24,621 nt of DNA from the NCBI GenBank assembly GCA_029005335.1, contig JAQXFT010000055.1, forward strand, positions 1-24,621, read 5' to 3'. Below the pieces are notes generated by a model. It was given only the letters and a program-made list of their open reading frames with translations, did no database searches and was not told the DNA's origin. Origin of the DNA: Oscillospiraceae bacterium (GTDB taxonomy: Bacteria; Bacillota; Clostridia; Oscillospirales; Ruminococcaceae). A program made the translations under genes and the position numbers. Below are positions 1 through 6,371 of this stretch, piece after piece; position 1 is the first letter of the stretch; every line of letters starts with the position of its first letter.

Positions 1-449
1 CCTCTTTCAAAACGCTGAAAATATATATGCTCTCCGTCCCTGACGGTAAGCTCAAGCCATTCTGAGAGAGCGTTTACTACTGAAGCACCAACGCCATGGA
101 GACCTCCGGCAACCTTGTAGCCTCCGCATCCGAACTTGCCCCCTGCGTGTAAGACCGTATAGACCACCGTAGCGGCTGAGATTTTCTCCTTGGGGTGTAT
201 GCCTACCGGTATGCCTCTGCCGTTGTCAGAGACGCATATAACGTCATCTGGGAGTATATCAACAGTTATCTCCGTACAGAATCCGGCAAGTGCCTCGTCA
301 ATGGAGTTGTCAACGATTTCGTATACAAGGTGATGAAGTCCCTTTGCACCTGTTGAACCAACATACATTCCCGGACGTTTTCTTACCGGTTCAAGCCCTT
401 CAAGAACCTGTATATCGTTTTCATCGTAATTCTGATTCTGCTGTGCCAT
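1..449 (-). CDS. gyrB: DNA gyrase subunit B, N-terminal part (runs off the window)
   Basis: GyrB is the ATPase subunit of DNA gyrase, which introduces negative supercoils. Only the first 149 codons are present; the rest lies left of position 1. The start ATG at 449-447 follows GGAGGT at a good distance. The GHKL ATP-binding fold is readable: EIVDNSIDEALAG (about residues 44-56), DNGRGIPVGIH (75-85) and GGLHGVGASVVNALS (115-129). It is the last visible gene of the leftward yaaA-recF-remB-gyrB series, 77 bp after remB. That spacer holds an 8-bp inverted repeat (491-510) next to a TTGACA. Identity is certain; gene length cannot be judged. Confidence 0.97.
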   Translation of the reverse strand, partial: MAQQNQNYDENDIQVLEGLEPVRKRPGMYVGSTGAKGLHHLVYEIVDNSIDEALAGFCTEITVDILPDDVICVSDNGRGIPVGIHPKEKISAATVVYTVLHAGGKFGCGGYKVAGGLHGVGASVVNALSEWLELTVRDGEHIYFQRFER

Positions 450-490
450 TATTTTACCTCCATTTGTTTAAGCAGTCAAATCTATGTCAA

Positions 491-510
491 CAGCTGATTT
501 TTATCAGCTG
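491..510 (-). promoter_or_regulatory. Inverted repeat and possible -35 element before gyrB
   Basis: The sequence CAGCTGAT-TTTT-ATCAGCTG is a perfect 8-bp inverted repeat in the remB-gyrB spacer. On the gyrB strand it is followed at once by TTGACA (490-485), a perfect sigma-A -35, but the matching -10 (ACAAAT) is poor. No U-tract follows, so it does not look like a simple terminator. It could be an operator or supercoiling-sensitive element for gyrB, or a processing hairpin. Confidence 0.4.
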
Positions 511-526
511 ACTAAGTAAAAAAATT

Positions 527-778
527 TTATTCAAGTCTTTTTCTGAGAGTTGAAACGGAAAGCTGTGATATATATATTTTCTCCTCACCGTCCTCCACCG
601 TTACTATGAAGCTTTTCGGCATTTCCGTAGTTGTATATATACAGCGTTTTTCTTTTTCCGCACGTTCAAGGTATTCCCTTGTATACTTTCCGTCGGTTGT
701 GGTGTTTTCGATATCAAAAATCCCCAGTATATCGCTTATTTTTACTGAAAAGCCGTTTCCTGTATGAAGATATATCAT
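527..778 (-). CDS. remB: RemB/YaaB-like DUF370 protein
   Basis: This is an 83-residue protein of the RemA/RemB (DUF370, extracellular matrix regulatory) family. It starts MIYLHTGNGFSVKISDILGIFD, has the family's conserved central IYTTTEMPKSFIVTVEDG (about 47-64) and ends ISQLSVSTLRKRLE. RemA is a DNA-binding activator of matrix and osmoprotection genes in Bacillus subtilis; the RemB/YaaB paralogue sits between recF and gyrB there, as here. Its ATG overlaps the recF stop by 4 bp (775-778), so the two are translationally coupled. Family assignment is firm; a role in biofilm regulation in this organism is inference. Confidence 0.88.
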   Translation of the reverse strand: MIYLHTGNGFSVKISDILGIFDIENTTTDGKYTREYLERAEKEKRCIYTTTEMPKSFIVTVEDGEEKIYISQLSVSTLRKRLE

Positions 779-1890
779 ATTATCTCTCCGTTCCCTATAC
801 GGATTATTCTGCCCTTGATTTCAGGCAGTAACGCACTTTCGTTGCATGTAGTTATAAAAACCTGCATATTTTTTATTATATCAAATACAAGTCTCTGACG
901 GCTTTCGTCAAGTTCCCCCATTAAGTCATCGAGAAAAACCGCCGGAGCTTCACGGCTTTTCTGTGAATATATCTGTGCCTGTGCAAGCTTTATCACAAGT
1001 GCAATGCTCTTTATCTGTCCCTGTGAGCCGAAATCCTTTGCAATGCACCCGTTTATTTTTATTATTATCTCATCACGGTTTGCTCCCGTATGCGTACAGC
1101 CTGTTTTTATGTCATATTCTGACATTTCACGCATTCTGCTGTAATAATGCTGTATTGCCTCGTTTCCGAACGGTTTTTCAAAATCTGATTCCCTGAAGAC
1201 GTTGGAGCGGTATGAAATTTCAAGCTGTTCCTTTTCGCCTGTTATTTTTCCGTAAAGGTTTCGGCATACCTCGCTGAGCTGTTTTATATACTCATGACGC
1301 ATATATGATATATATGCACCCTCTTTTGATGCCTGTCTGTCCCATGCTGTAAGCTCTTCGGAACGGGAATTACCCTGAAATATATTTTTCAGCAGAGCAT
1401 TTCTCTGATTCATGATAACGCTGTGTCTTGTTATATGCAATACAGCCTGCGTATTGAGCTGTGAAGAAGCCATATCGATAAAATTACGTCGTTTTTCGGG
1501 AGGCCCTTTTATTATCTCCGTATCGTCCGGAGTGAACGCTATGCACTTGAAAACATCAAAAAGTCCGCTTGTTCCCTTTATTTTCACTCCGTTCAGCAGA
1601 AGATTCTTTACAGATGCCGTGCCTTTTTTCAGTTCAAAGGATATTTTCTGTTCTCTCTGTGAATCCCTTATGCATATTTCGCTGAACATTCTGTTTCCGT
1701 CAAGAGCGATGTAATCCTTTTCCTTTGAGCCTCTGAAGCTCTTACAGCCTGTCAGAATCCACATGGCTTCAAGAAGATTTGTCTTGCCCTGTGCATTTTT
1801 TCCCACAATGATGTTATACTTTTCATCCGGCATAAAGTTTACTGACCTGAGATTCCTGAAGCCCTCTGTCCGGAATGAGGTTATTATCAC
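775..1890 (-). CDS. recF: DNA replication/repair protein RecF
   Basis: RecF is an SMC/ABC-type ATPase that, with RecO and RecR, loads RecA on gapped DNA at stalled forks. The 371-residue length is normal. The N-terminus shows FRNL and Walker A GKNAQGKT (about 30-37). The C-terminal Walker B/D-loop reads FLDDLMGELDESRQ (about 319-332). The start is a GTG at 1890-1888 overlapping the yaaA stop by 4 bp, and its stop overlaps the remB start in the same way, so yaaA-recF-remB form one coupled unit. Confidence 0.97.
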   Translation of the reverse strand: MIITSFRTEGFRNLRSVNFMPDEKYNIIVGKNAQGKTNLLEAMWILTGCKSFRGSKEKDYIALDGNRMFSEICIRDSQREQKISFELKKGTASVKNLLLNGVKIKGTSGLFDVFKCIAFTPDDTEIIKGPPEKRRNFIDMASSQLNTQAVLHITRHSVIMNQRNALLKNIFQGNSRSEELTAWDRQASKEGAYISYMRHEYIKQLSEVCRNLYGKITGEKEQLEISYRSNVFRESDFEKPFGNEAIQHYYSRMREMSEYDIKTGCTHTGANRDEIIIKINGCIAKDFGSQGQIKSIALVIKLAQAQIYSQKSREAPAVFLDDLMGELDESRQRLVFDIIKNMQVFITTCNESALLPEIKGRIIRIGNGEII

Positions 1891-2093
1891 CTTACTGTTA
1901 CCTCATTGCCGTTGAATGAGACAGAATCTCCGCTTCTGATTTTTTTTCCTCTCATGGTACAGACTTCGCCGTTTACCATAACTTCGCCGTTTTTTATAGC
2001 TTCCTTTGCAAGTCCGCCTGTCTCCGCCATTCCTGTATATTTCAGAAGCGAGTCAAGCTTTATATATTCCGTCATGATTGATATTTCATTCAT
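1887..2093 (-). CDS. yaaA: S4-domain RNA-binding protein YaaA
   Basis: This is a 68-residue protein of the YaaA/RlbA type with a single S4 RNA-binding domain: IKLDSLLKYTGMAETGGLAKEAI, then the turn NGEVMVNGEV and a basic GKKIRSGD. It lies between dnaN and recF as in Bacillus and Clostridia. In B. subtilis YaaA has been linked to 50S ribosome assembly; the role here is inferred by family. The ATG at 2093 follows AAGGAGA by 7-8 nt. It is first in the yaaA-recF-remB unit and has its own promoter at 2130-2158. Confidence 0.92.
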   Translation of the reverse strand: MNEISIMTEYIKLDSLLKYTGMAETGGLAKEAIKNGEVMVNGEVCTMRGKKIRSGDSVSFNGNEVTVR

Positions 2094-2129
2094 AAAAAAA
2101 TCTCCTTAAACAAAAAACCCTTATATATA

Positions 2130-2158
2130 ATTTTAATATAAAAATAATTATTTGTCAA
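2130..2158 (-). promoter_or_regulatory. Sigma-A promoter for yaaA-recF-remB(-gyrB)
   Basis: On the minus strand TTGACA (2158-2153) is followed after 17 bp by TAAAAT (2135-2130), about 37 bp upstream of the yaaA start. This separates recF expression from dnaA-dnaN. Hexamers and spacing are seen directly; activity is inferred. Confidence 0.7.
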
Positions 2159-2189
2159 GAATAAAAATAAATTTAGTTCTGAACTGATT

Positions 2190-3293
2190 TTACCGGAGCT
2201 GTATCGGCATGAGCAGGAATATGAAATCCTCTCCCTCCATAGGCAGAATTTTGATTACCTTTGTTGAACCGCTGAGCTGTATTCTCACCTTGTCACATTC
2301 TGAGGCTCTCAGGGCATCAAGGATAAATTTATTGTTGAAGCCTATTGTGACCGGTTCACCTGTCATGGATACTGAAAATACATCGTCTATTTCTCCGAGT
2401 GCTGTCCTGCATTCTATGTGAGCCTCTTCTTCTCCGAATGTACACTTTACCGGTGCTTTATTCTTGTTGTTTATAAGCAGTGAACAGCGTTCCATGCTTG
2501 TTATGAAGTCCTTTGTATTCAGAATTACTTCTGTTTTGTATTCTTTGGGTATACTGGTTCTGTAGTTATGAAATTCTCCCTCAAGGAGTCTTGATATTAT
2601 CAGATAGCCGTTTATGTCAAATACAACGTTCTTGGGATTGACGTATATATTGCATTCCCTTTCCTCGTCATTATCCCTTATAAGGCCTGAAAGCTCTGCA
2701 AGAGTCTTCTTCGGGACTACAAAATAGCTCTTTCCTGTATATTCTGTTTTTTCGTTTCTTATTGCCAGTCTGAAGCCGTCCATTGCCACCATGCTGAATG
2801 AACCGTTTTCCATATCAAAAAGCTCTCCTGTAAATATCGGCTTTACTTCACTTGAAGATACAGCATATCTGGTATGTGAAATCATTGATTTCAGTATTCC
2901 CTGCGGAAGCTTTATTGCTGTATTTTTATCTATATCAGGAAGCTCCGGATAATCCTCAGCAGACATTGCTGATATTGAACACTGAGTATTTCCGCTTGAA
3001 ATAGATACAGTCATATTTTCATTGAGTTCAAATACAATTACGTCATCAGGCATCTTTTTTGTCATCTCACTGAATATTCTTGCATCTATGACAAATTCTC
3101 CTTCACCTTCGGTTATAGCCATAAGTGCTGTGGTTATTCCTATTTCGAGATTATAGCCTGTAAGCTCTACCTGATTCGGAGTTACCTTGACTTTTATTCC
3201 TTCAAGTGCAGGTATTGCTGAATTTGATGCTACTGCCTTTGAAACATTTACAATTGCTTCACAAAGAAACTGCTTATCACATGAAAACTTCAT
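2190..3293 (-). CDS. dnaN: DNA polymerase III beta subunit (sliding clamp)
   Basis: DnaN forms the ring-shaped sliding clamp that tethers DNA polymerase to DNA. The 367 residues match the family length. Recognisable features are the N-terminal MKFSCDKQFLCEAIVNVSKAV, the AMDGFRLA segment in the middle domain and the C-terminal FLLMPIQLR, the conserved clamp ending. The ATG at 3293 is preceded by AAAGGA. dnaN lies downstream of dnaA on the same strand, separated by the 538-bp putative origin. No convincing promoter was seen directly before it, so it probably relies on dnaA transcription. Confidence 0.97.
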   Translation of the reverse strand: MKFSCDKQFLCEAIVNVSKAVASNSAIPALEGIKVKVTPNQVELTGYNLEIGITTALMAITEGEGEFVIDARIFSEMTKKMPDDVIVFELNENMTVSISSGNTQCSISAMSAEDYPELPDIDKNTAIKLPQGILKSMISHTRYAVSSSEVKPIFTGELFDMENGSFSMVAMDGFRLAIRNEKTEYTGKSYFVVPKKTLAELSGLIRDNDEERECNIYVNPKNVVFDINGYLIISRLLEGEFHNYRTSIPKEYKTEVILNTKDFITSMERCSLLINNKNKAPVKCTFGEEEAHIECRTALGEIDDVFSVSMTGEPVTIGFNNKFILDALRASECDKVRIQLSGSTKVIKILPMEGEDFIFLLMPIQLR

Positions 3294-3375
3294 TTTAAAA
3301 AATCCTTTCTTTATCTGAAATTTTATCTGAGTTTTTTCTGAATTTTCTGTTCACAAAAAATTCATATTTTCGGAA

Positions 3376-3443
3376 TTTGCAAAAAACAAAAAAAAACAAA
3401 TAAAAGATAGTAGTAGTAGTAGGGGCTGTGGAAAAGTTGAAAA
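3376..3443 (-). other. Basal unwinding module: two DnaA boxes, GC block, five DnaA-trios, A-rich tract
   Basis: Reading the minus strand from 3443 there is a box TTTTCAACT (3443-3435), then TTTTCCACA (3435-3427), a GC block GCCCC (3426-3422), five CTA repeats (plus-strand TAG at 3408-3422), one imperfect trio and an AT-rich stretch (about 3376-3405). This box / GC-cluster / trio / AT order is the basal unwinding system described for Bacillus subtilis, where DnaA filaments spread from the boxes along 3'-GAT-5' trios to open the duplex. It predicts where strands first separate. Confidence 0.85.
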
Positions 3444-3580
3444 GTGCCTGAAACGACGATATATAGGGCAGAATCTTTCAACACCCGATTGTTGAAAAAA
3501 TGTTGAAAAGTTGAAAACTTTTTTAAATCTTTTAAAAATGTTGAAACTGTTGAAAGATTGTGGAAAAAATGTTGAAAGAT

Positions 3581-3728
3581 TGTTGAAAACTTGGCATATA
3601 TTTAAATTCTTTAATCAAAGTTTCAACACACTGTTGAAAAATTGTGGAAAAAATGTTGAAAACTCGGCATATATTTAAATTCCTTAACAAATCTTTCAAC
3701 ACTCTGTTGAAAGTGTCATTGTGGAAAA
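3581..3728. repeat. Imperfect tandem repeat (about 73-75 bp, two copies) within oriC
   Basis: Copy 1 (3581-3653) and copy 2 (3654-3728) share the same order: TGTTGAAAAC, then GGCATATATTTAAATTC, then an inverted TTTCAACAC box, then CTGTTGAAA, then TGTGGAAAA. Offsets are 73 bp through the first two thirds and grow to 75-77 bp after a small insertion. Each copy thus carries four boxes and one AT-rich core. Substitutions between copies fall mainly outside the box cores. Confidence 0.85.
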
Positions 3729-3831
3729 TGTTGAAAACTATTCCAAATGTGCCGGAAATGTCTGAATATAGCGAAAACTCTTTCAACACTTATTTCAACA
3801 TTGTGTTGAAAGTTATGTGGAAAACTCATTT

Positions 3832-5199
3832 TTACATTCGCCCTTTATCTTTAATATTTTTAATAATATCACTCACAAGAGTATTAAGATTTATGTCTTT
3901 TTTGAGTGCTTCGCTGATATTATTTATCGCATAAACTATGGTTGAATGGTCTCGTCCTCCGAACTCATGCCCTATTGATGCAAGTGGCATCTGAGTTATA
4001 TCCCTTACAACATAAATTGCAACCTTTCTTGCCGTGGAAATCTGTGATGAACGCTTGTTGGAGCGTATATCCTCCGGTGATACGCCATAAACCGTCGCTA
4101 CCTCCGATATAATCTTCTCTACGGTTATCGGAATTGGCTGGTCATCGGTCAGAATATCCCTTATTACGCTCTGTGCCATTGATATTGACGGAGAGCTTCC
4201 GGCGAGATGCTTTAATGCTTTAAGCTTTTTTACTGCTCCCTCAAGCTGTCTTATATTTGATTTAAGGCGGTTTGCCATGAATTCCGCTACTTCTCCGGGA
4301 ATATTCAGGTCTAAAAGCTCGGCTTTCCGCTTGATTATTGCTATTCTTGTTTCAAAATCCGGCACGGAAATATCTGCTATAAGTCCTCCCTCAAATCTTG
4401 TACGCAGTCTTTCTTCCAGTGTTACAAGCTCTTTCGGCGGTTTATCTGAGGTTATGACTATCTGCTTGCCCTCTGAATGGAGTTTGTAGAACGTATTGAA
4501 AAATTCTTCCTGCATTCTCTCTTTGTGTGCAAAGAACTGAATATCATCTATCAGGAGTATATCAGCAGTCCTGTATTTTTCGTGAAAATCGGAAATAACT
4601 TTCGTATTCAGGGCGTTTATAAGGTCGTTTCCGAATGTCTCACTTGTTATATACACGATATTTGCAGAGGGTCTGTTTTTGCGTATTTCGTTTGCTATAG
4701 CCGTTATAAGGTGAGTTTTGCCCAGTCCGGAAGCCCCGTATATAAACAGCGGATTATAGTCGATTGAATACTCGCCTGATGAACAGTTTTTTGCTACAGC
4801 TTTGCACGCAGCAAGGGCAAATTCGTTTGAACGTCCCTCGATGAAGGTGTCAAAAGTGTAGTCATATTCAGCAAATTCATAGCTTCTTTCAAGCTCCTCA
4901 TGCTTTCTTATTCCGTCTGTATAGTCTGAGACTTCTTCTCCCTGTTCGTTTTCGGCTTTTATTATGAAATTTACCGGAAAACCGAGTATTGTCTTGAAAG
5001 CTTCCCTGAGGAGATTCCCATAGCTCTGCTCTATTATTTTCTTCTGAAATTCTGTCTGGACTTTAAAAACAGCATTTGTTCCGTTCAGTTCCACGGGCTG
5101 GAGAGAACCTATCCACGTTTTCATTGGCACATTTCCTATATTTCCTACTTCGACGCAGTATTTTTTTACTTCTTCAAAGACTTCCGAAAAGGAATTCAT
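3832..5199 (-). CDS. dnaA: Chromosomal replication initiator DnaA
   Basis: DnaA is the AAA+ ATPase that binds and melts oriC. All domains are present in 455 residues: an N-terminal interaction domain (1-80), a short linker, the AAA+ core with Walker A GASGLGKT (154-161), Walker B LLIDDIQF (215-222) and LRTRF sensor region, and the C-terminal helix-turn-helix with GRDHSTI (415-421). Compared with the usual GRDHTTV, one Thr is Ser (419), and the Pro of the usual SLPEIG stretch is Ala (407). These are positions that contact box bases in E. coli DnaA and could fit the altered box sequence here. The ATG at 5199 follows GGAGGT. Confidence 0.98.
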   Translation of the reverse strand: MNSFSEVFEEVKKYCVEVGNIGNVPMKTWIGSLQPVELNGTNAVFKVQTEFQKKIIEQSYGNLLREAFKTILGFPVNFIIKAENEQGEEVSDYTDGIRKHEELERSYEFAEYDYTFDTFIEGRSNEFALAACKAVAKNCSSGEYSIDYNPLFIYGASGLGKTHLITAIANEIRKNRPSANIVYITSETFGNDLINALNTKVISDFHEKYRTADILLIDDIQFFAHKERMQEEFFNTFYKLHSEGKQIVITSDKPPKELVTLEERLRTRFEGGLIADISVPDFETRIAIIKRKAELLDLNIPGEVAEFMANRLKSNIRQLEGAVKKLKALKHLAGSSPSISMAQSVIRDILTDDQPIPITVEKIISEVATVYGVSPEDIRSNKRSSQISTARKVAIYVVRDITQMPLASIGHEFGGRDHSTIVYAINNISEALKKDINLNTLVSDIIKNIKDKGRM

Positions 5200-5255
5200 A
5201 TTTTTACCTCCGTATTTTTTTTCAGCATTTTAATTGTGTTAATTGCATTGATTCC

Positions 5256-5284
5256 ATTATATCACACGCCATTCCGAAAATCAA
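5256..5284 (-). promoter_or_regulatory. dnaA promoter
   Basis: On the minus strand TTGATT (5284-5279) and a perfect TATAAT (5261-5256) are separated by 17 bp, about 57 bp before the dnaA start. No DnaA-box-like 9-mers were found near it, so classical autorepression through boxes at this promoter is not evident. Confidence 0.7.
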
Positions 5285-5419
5285 GAACTTTTTCTGAAAA
5301 CTTTTACAGAAATTAACCGTTTTTGTCGTCACTATGTCAAAAAAAAACCTCATTTTCAGACGTTATTTGTACGGTAATAAATAAAATTTTGATTAATAAA
5401 AAAAAATTTCTCAGATTAC

Positions 5420-5448
5420 TTGACATATTGATTTTTTTGAGATATAAT
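5420..5448 (+). promoter_or_regulatory. Strong sigma-A promoter for rpmH
   Basis: Perfect TTGACA (5420-5425), a 17-bp spacer and perfect TATAAT (5443-5448), about 80 bp before the rpmH ATG. The strength fits ribosomal protein output. The leader up to 5512 shows no obvious riboswitch. Confidence 0.88.
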
Positions 5449-5529
5449 CAAATAGTGCTGATATTCTGATATCGCTTTATATGCTGTCGTCCGGCATTTT
5501 TATATAACCCTGAAAGGAGGATTTAAGCT

Positions 5530-5664
5530 ATGAAAAGAACTTACCAGCCTAAAAAACTTCACAGAAAAAAAGAGCATGGCTTTATGAAAAGAATGGCTAC
5601 CAGTAACGGAAGAAAGGTTTTAGCTCGTAGGAGAGCAAAGGGAAGAGCAAGGTTAACCTACTAA
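5530..5664 (+). CDS. rpmH: 50S ribosomal protein L34
   Basis: The 44-residue ribosomal protein starts MKRTYQPKKLHRKKEHGF and ends RAKGRARLTY, the canonical L34 pattern, with very high Lys/Arg content. The ATG at 5530 follows AAAGGAGG. It begins the conserved rpmH-rnpA-yidD-yidC-jag cluster. A terminator-like hairpin directly downstream (5672-5700) probably ends or attenuates most transcripts before rnpA. Confidence 0.98.
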   Translation: MKRTYQPKKLHRKKEHGFMKRMATSNGRKVLARRRAKGRARLTY

Positions 5665-5671
5665 CGAGTCG

Positions 5672-5700
5672 GACCACAAATTTTTTTTGTGGTCTTTTTT
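5672..5700 (+). terminator. Terminator/attenuator between rpmH and rnpA
   Basis: The stem GACCACAAA (5672-5680) pairs with TTTGTGGTC (5686-5694) around a 5-nt loop, followed by TTTTTT (5695-5700). It lies 7 bp after the rpmH stop. As no separate promoter for rnpA is evident in the next 45 bp, it may work as a partial terminator that sets high L34 and low RnpA output. Confidence 0.85.
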
Positions 5701-5742
5701 GTTATGTCTGTTTAACATATTCTGTCTCCGGTGTGATTTTTT

Positions 5743-6093
5743 ATGCTTTATACTGAAATTCTGAATGATAACAAGGATTTCCTTGTACTTTATCGCAAGG
5801 GAAAATTTACCGCATCTAAAAATATCGTCATATATGTGCGGAAAAATAATCTGCCCTTTAACCGTCTCGGCATTACTGCCGGTAAAAAAATCGGAAATGC
5901 CGTTCACCGTAACCGTGCCAAAAGAATTATCCGTCAGGCTTACCGTGAAAATGAATGTCTTATGCCTCTCGGCATAGATATTGTAATCGTTGCAAGGTCT
6001 GCGGTATGCTCCGCCAAATCTCAGGAATTAAGCTGTTATCTGCGTAAATACGGTATTCCTGAAATAAACAGACTCCTTTTCGGAACTCCCTGA
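5743..6093 (+). CDS. rnpA: Ribonuclease P protein component
   Basis: RnpA is the protein cofactor of the RNase P ribozyme that matures tRNA 5' ends. The 116-residue sequence carries the diagnostic RNR motif GNAVHRNRAKRIIRQAYR (about 51-68) and a conserved basic N-terminal part NKDFLVLYRKGKF. ATG at 5743, with a weak Shine-Dalgarno (GGTG at 5730-5733). yidD begins 3 bp after its stop. The N-terminus is less basic than in many RnpA proteins but complete. Confidence 0.95.
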   Translation: MLYTEILNDNKDFLVLYRKGKFTASKNIVIYVRKNNLPFNRLGITAGKKIGNAVHRNRAKRIIRQAYRENECLMPLGIDIVIVARSAVCSAKSQELSCYLRKYGIPEINRLLFGTP

Positions 6094-6096
6094 TTT

Positions 6097-6336
6097 ATGA
6101 AATATATTTTTATCGCTCTGATAAAGCTCTATCAGCGTTTTATTTCGCCGCTGTTCCCACCCTGCTGTAAATATTATCCGTCATGCAGTCAGTATGCTCT
6201 TGAGGCATTTATAAAATTCGGCTTCATACGGGGATTTCTGCTCGCTTCATGGCGGATTTTACGCTGTAATCCATGGTCGCTGGGTGGTATCGACCCTGTT
6301 CCCGAAAGATTTTCTTTCAAATCCGGCAGGCATTGA
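6097..6336 (+). CDS. yidD: Membrane protein insertion efficiency factor YidD
   Basis: This 79-residue protein has the full YidD (DUF37, haemolytic) signature: LIKLYQRFISPLFPPCCKYYPSCSQYALEAF, with its conserved cysteines, then RILRCNPWSLGGIDPVP. YidD is a small membrane-associated amphipathic protein that assists YidC in inserting membrane proteins. It is placed between rnpA and yidC as in most bacteria, 3 bp after rnpA, so it is probably co-translated. Function is by family. Confidence 0.95.
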   Translation: MKYIFIALIKLYQRFISPLFPPCCKYYPSCSQYALEAFIKFGFIRGFLLASWRILRCNPWSLGGIDPVPERFSFKSGRH

Positions 6337-6371
6337 TTTTTTAATTTAGAATTGAAAATGAGGTATTTGTT

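Larger units (their letters stand above)
3296..3831. other. oriC: Putative chromosomal replication origin (oriC) in the dnaA-dnaN spacer
   Basis: The spacer is packed with DnaA-box-like 9-mers. TGTGGAAAA (complement TTTTCCACA) starts at 3427, 3559, 3643, 3720 and 3816. TGTTGAAA-type boxes start at 3490, 3501, 3539, 3548, 3570, 3581, 3632, 3654, 3705, 3729 and 3804. AGTTGAAAA starts at 3435 and 3509. Opposite-strand TTTCAACA-type boxes start at 3475, 3620, 3693, 3780 and 3792. All are one or two mismatches from TTATCCACA. Runs at 3548/3559/3570/3581 and 3632/3643/3654 are spaced exactly 11 bp. An A-rich tract at 3381-3405 lies toward dnaN. The dnaA-dnaN spacer is a known oriC location in Firmicutes. 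Origin function is inferred but strongly supported. Confidence 0.9.
5200..5529. other. Divergent dnaA-rpmH intergenic region
   Basis: This 330-bp gene-free stretch holds the leftward dnaA promoter (5256-5284), an isolated minus-strand TTGACA (5340-5335) without a good -10, a very AT-rich segment (about 5370-5415), the rightward rpmH promoter (5420-5448) and the rpmH ribosome-binding site AAAGGAGG (5513-5520). In B. subtilis the equivalent region carries half of a bipartite origin. I found none of the TTTTCAACA/TTTTCCACA boxes here. Confidence 0.7.

Noticed and set aside
290..511. 73-codon plus-strand ORF near the left edge
   Set aside because: It lies antisense to gyrB, whose N-terminal GHKL motifs are unmistakable on the other strand.
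3532..3934. Two overlapping ORFs on opposite strands (85 and 96 codons) in the dnaA-dnaN spacer
   Set aside because: They are read-throughs of the repeated DnaA-box DNA, give low-complexity peptides such as repeated NIFSTIFQQ, and one runs into dnaA. They lack sensible ribosome-binding sites.
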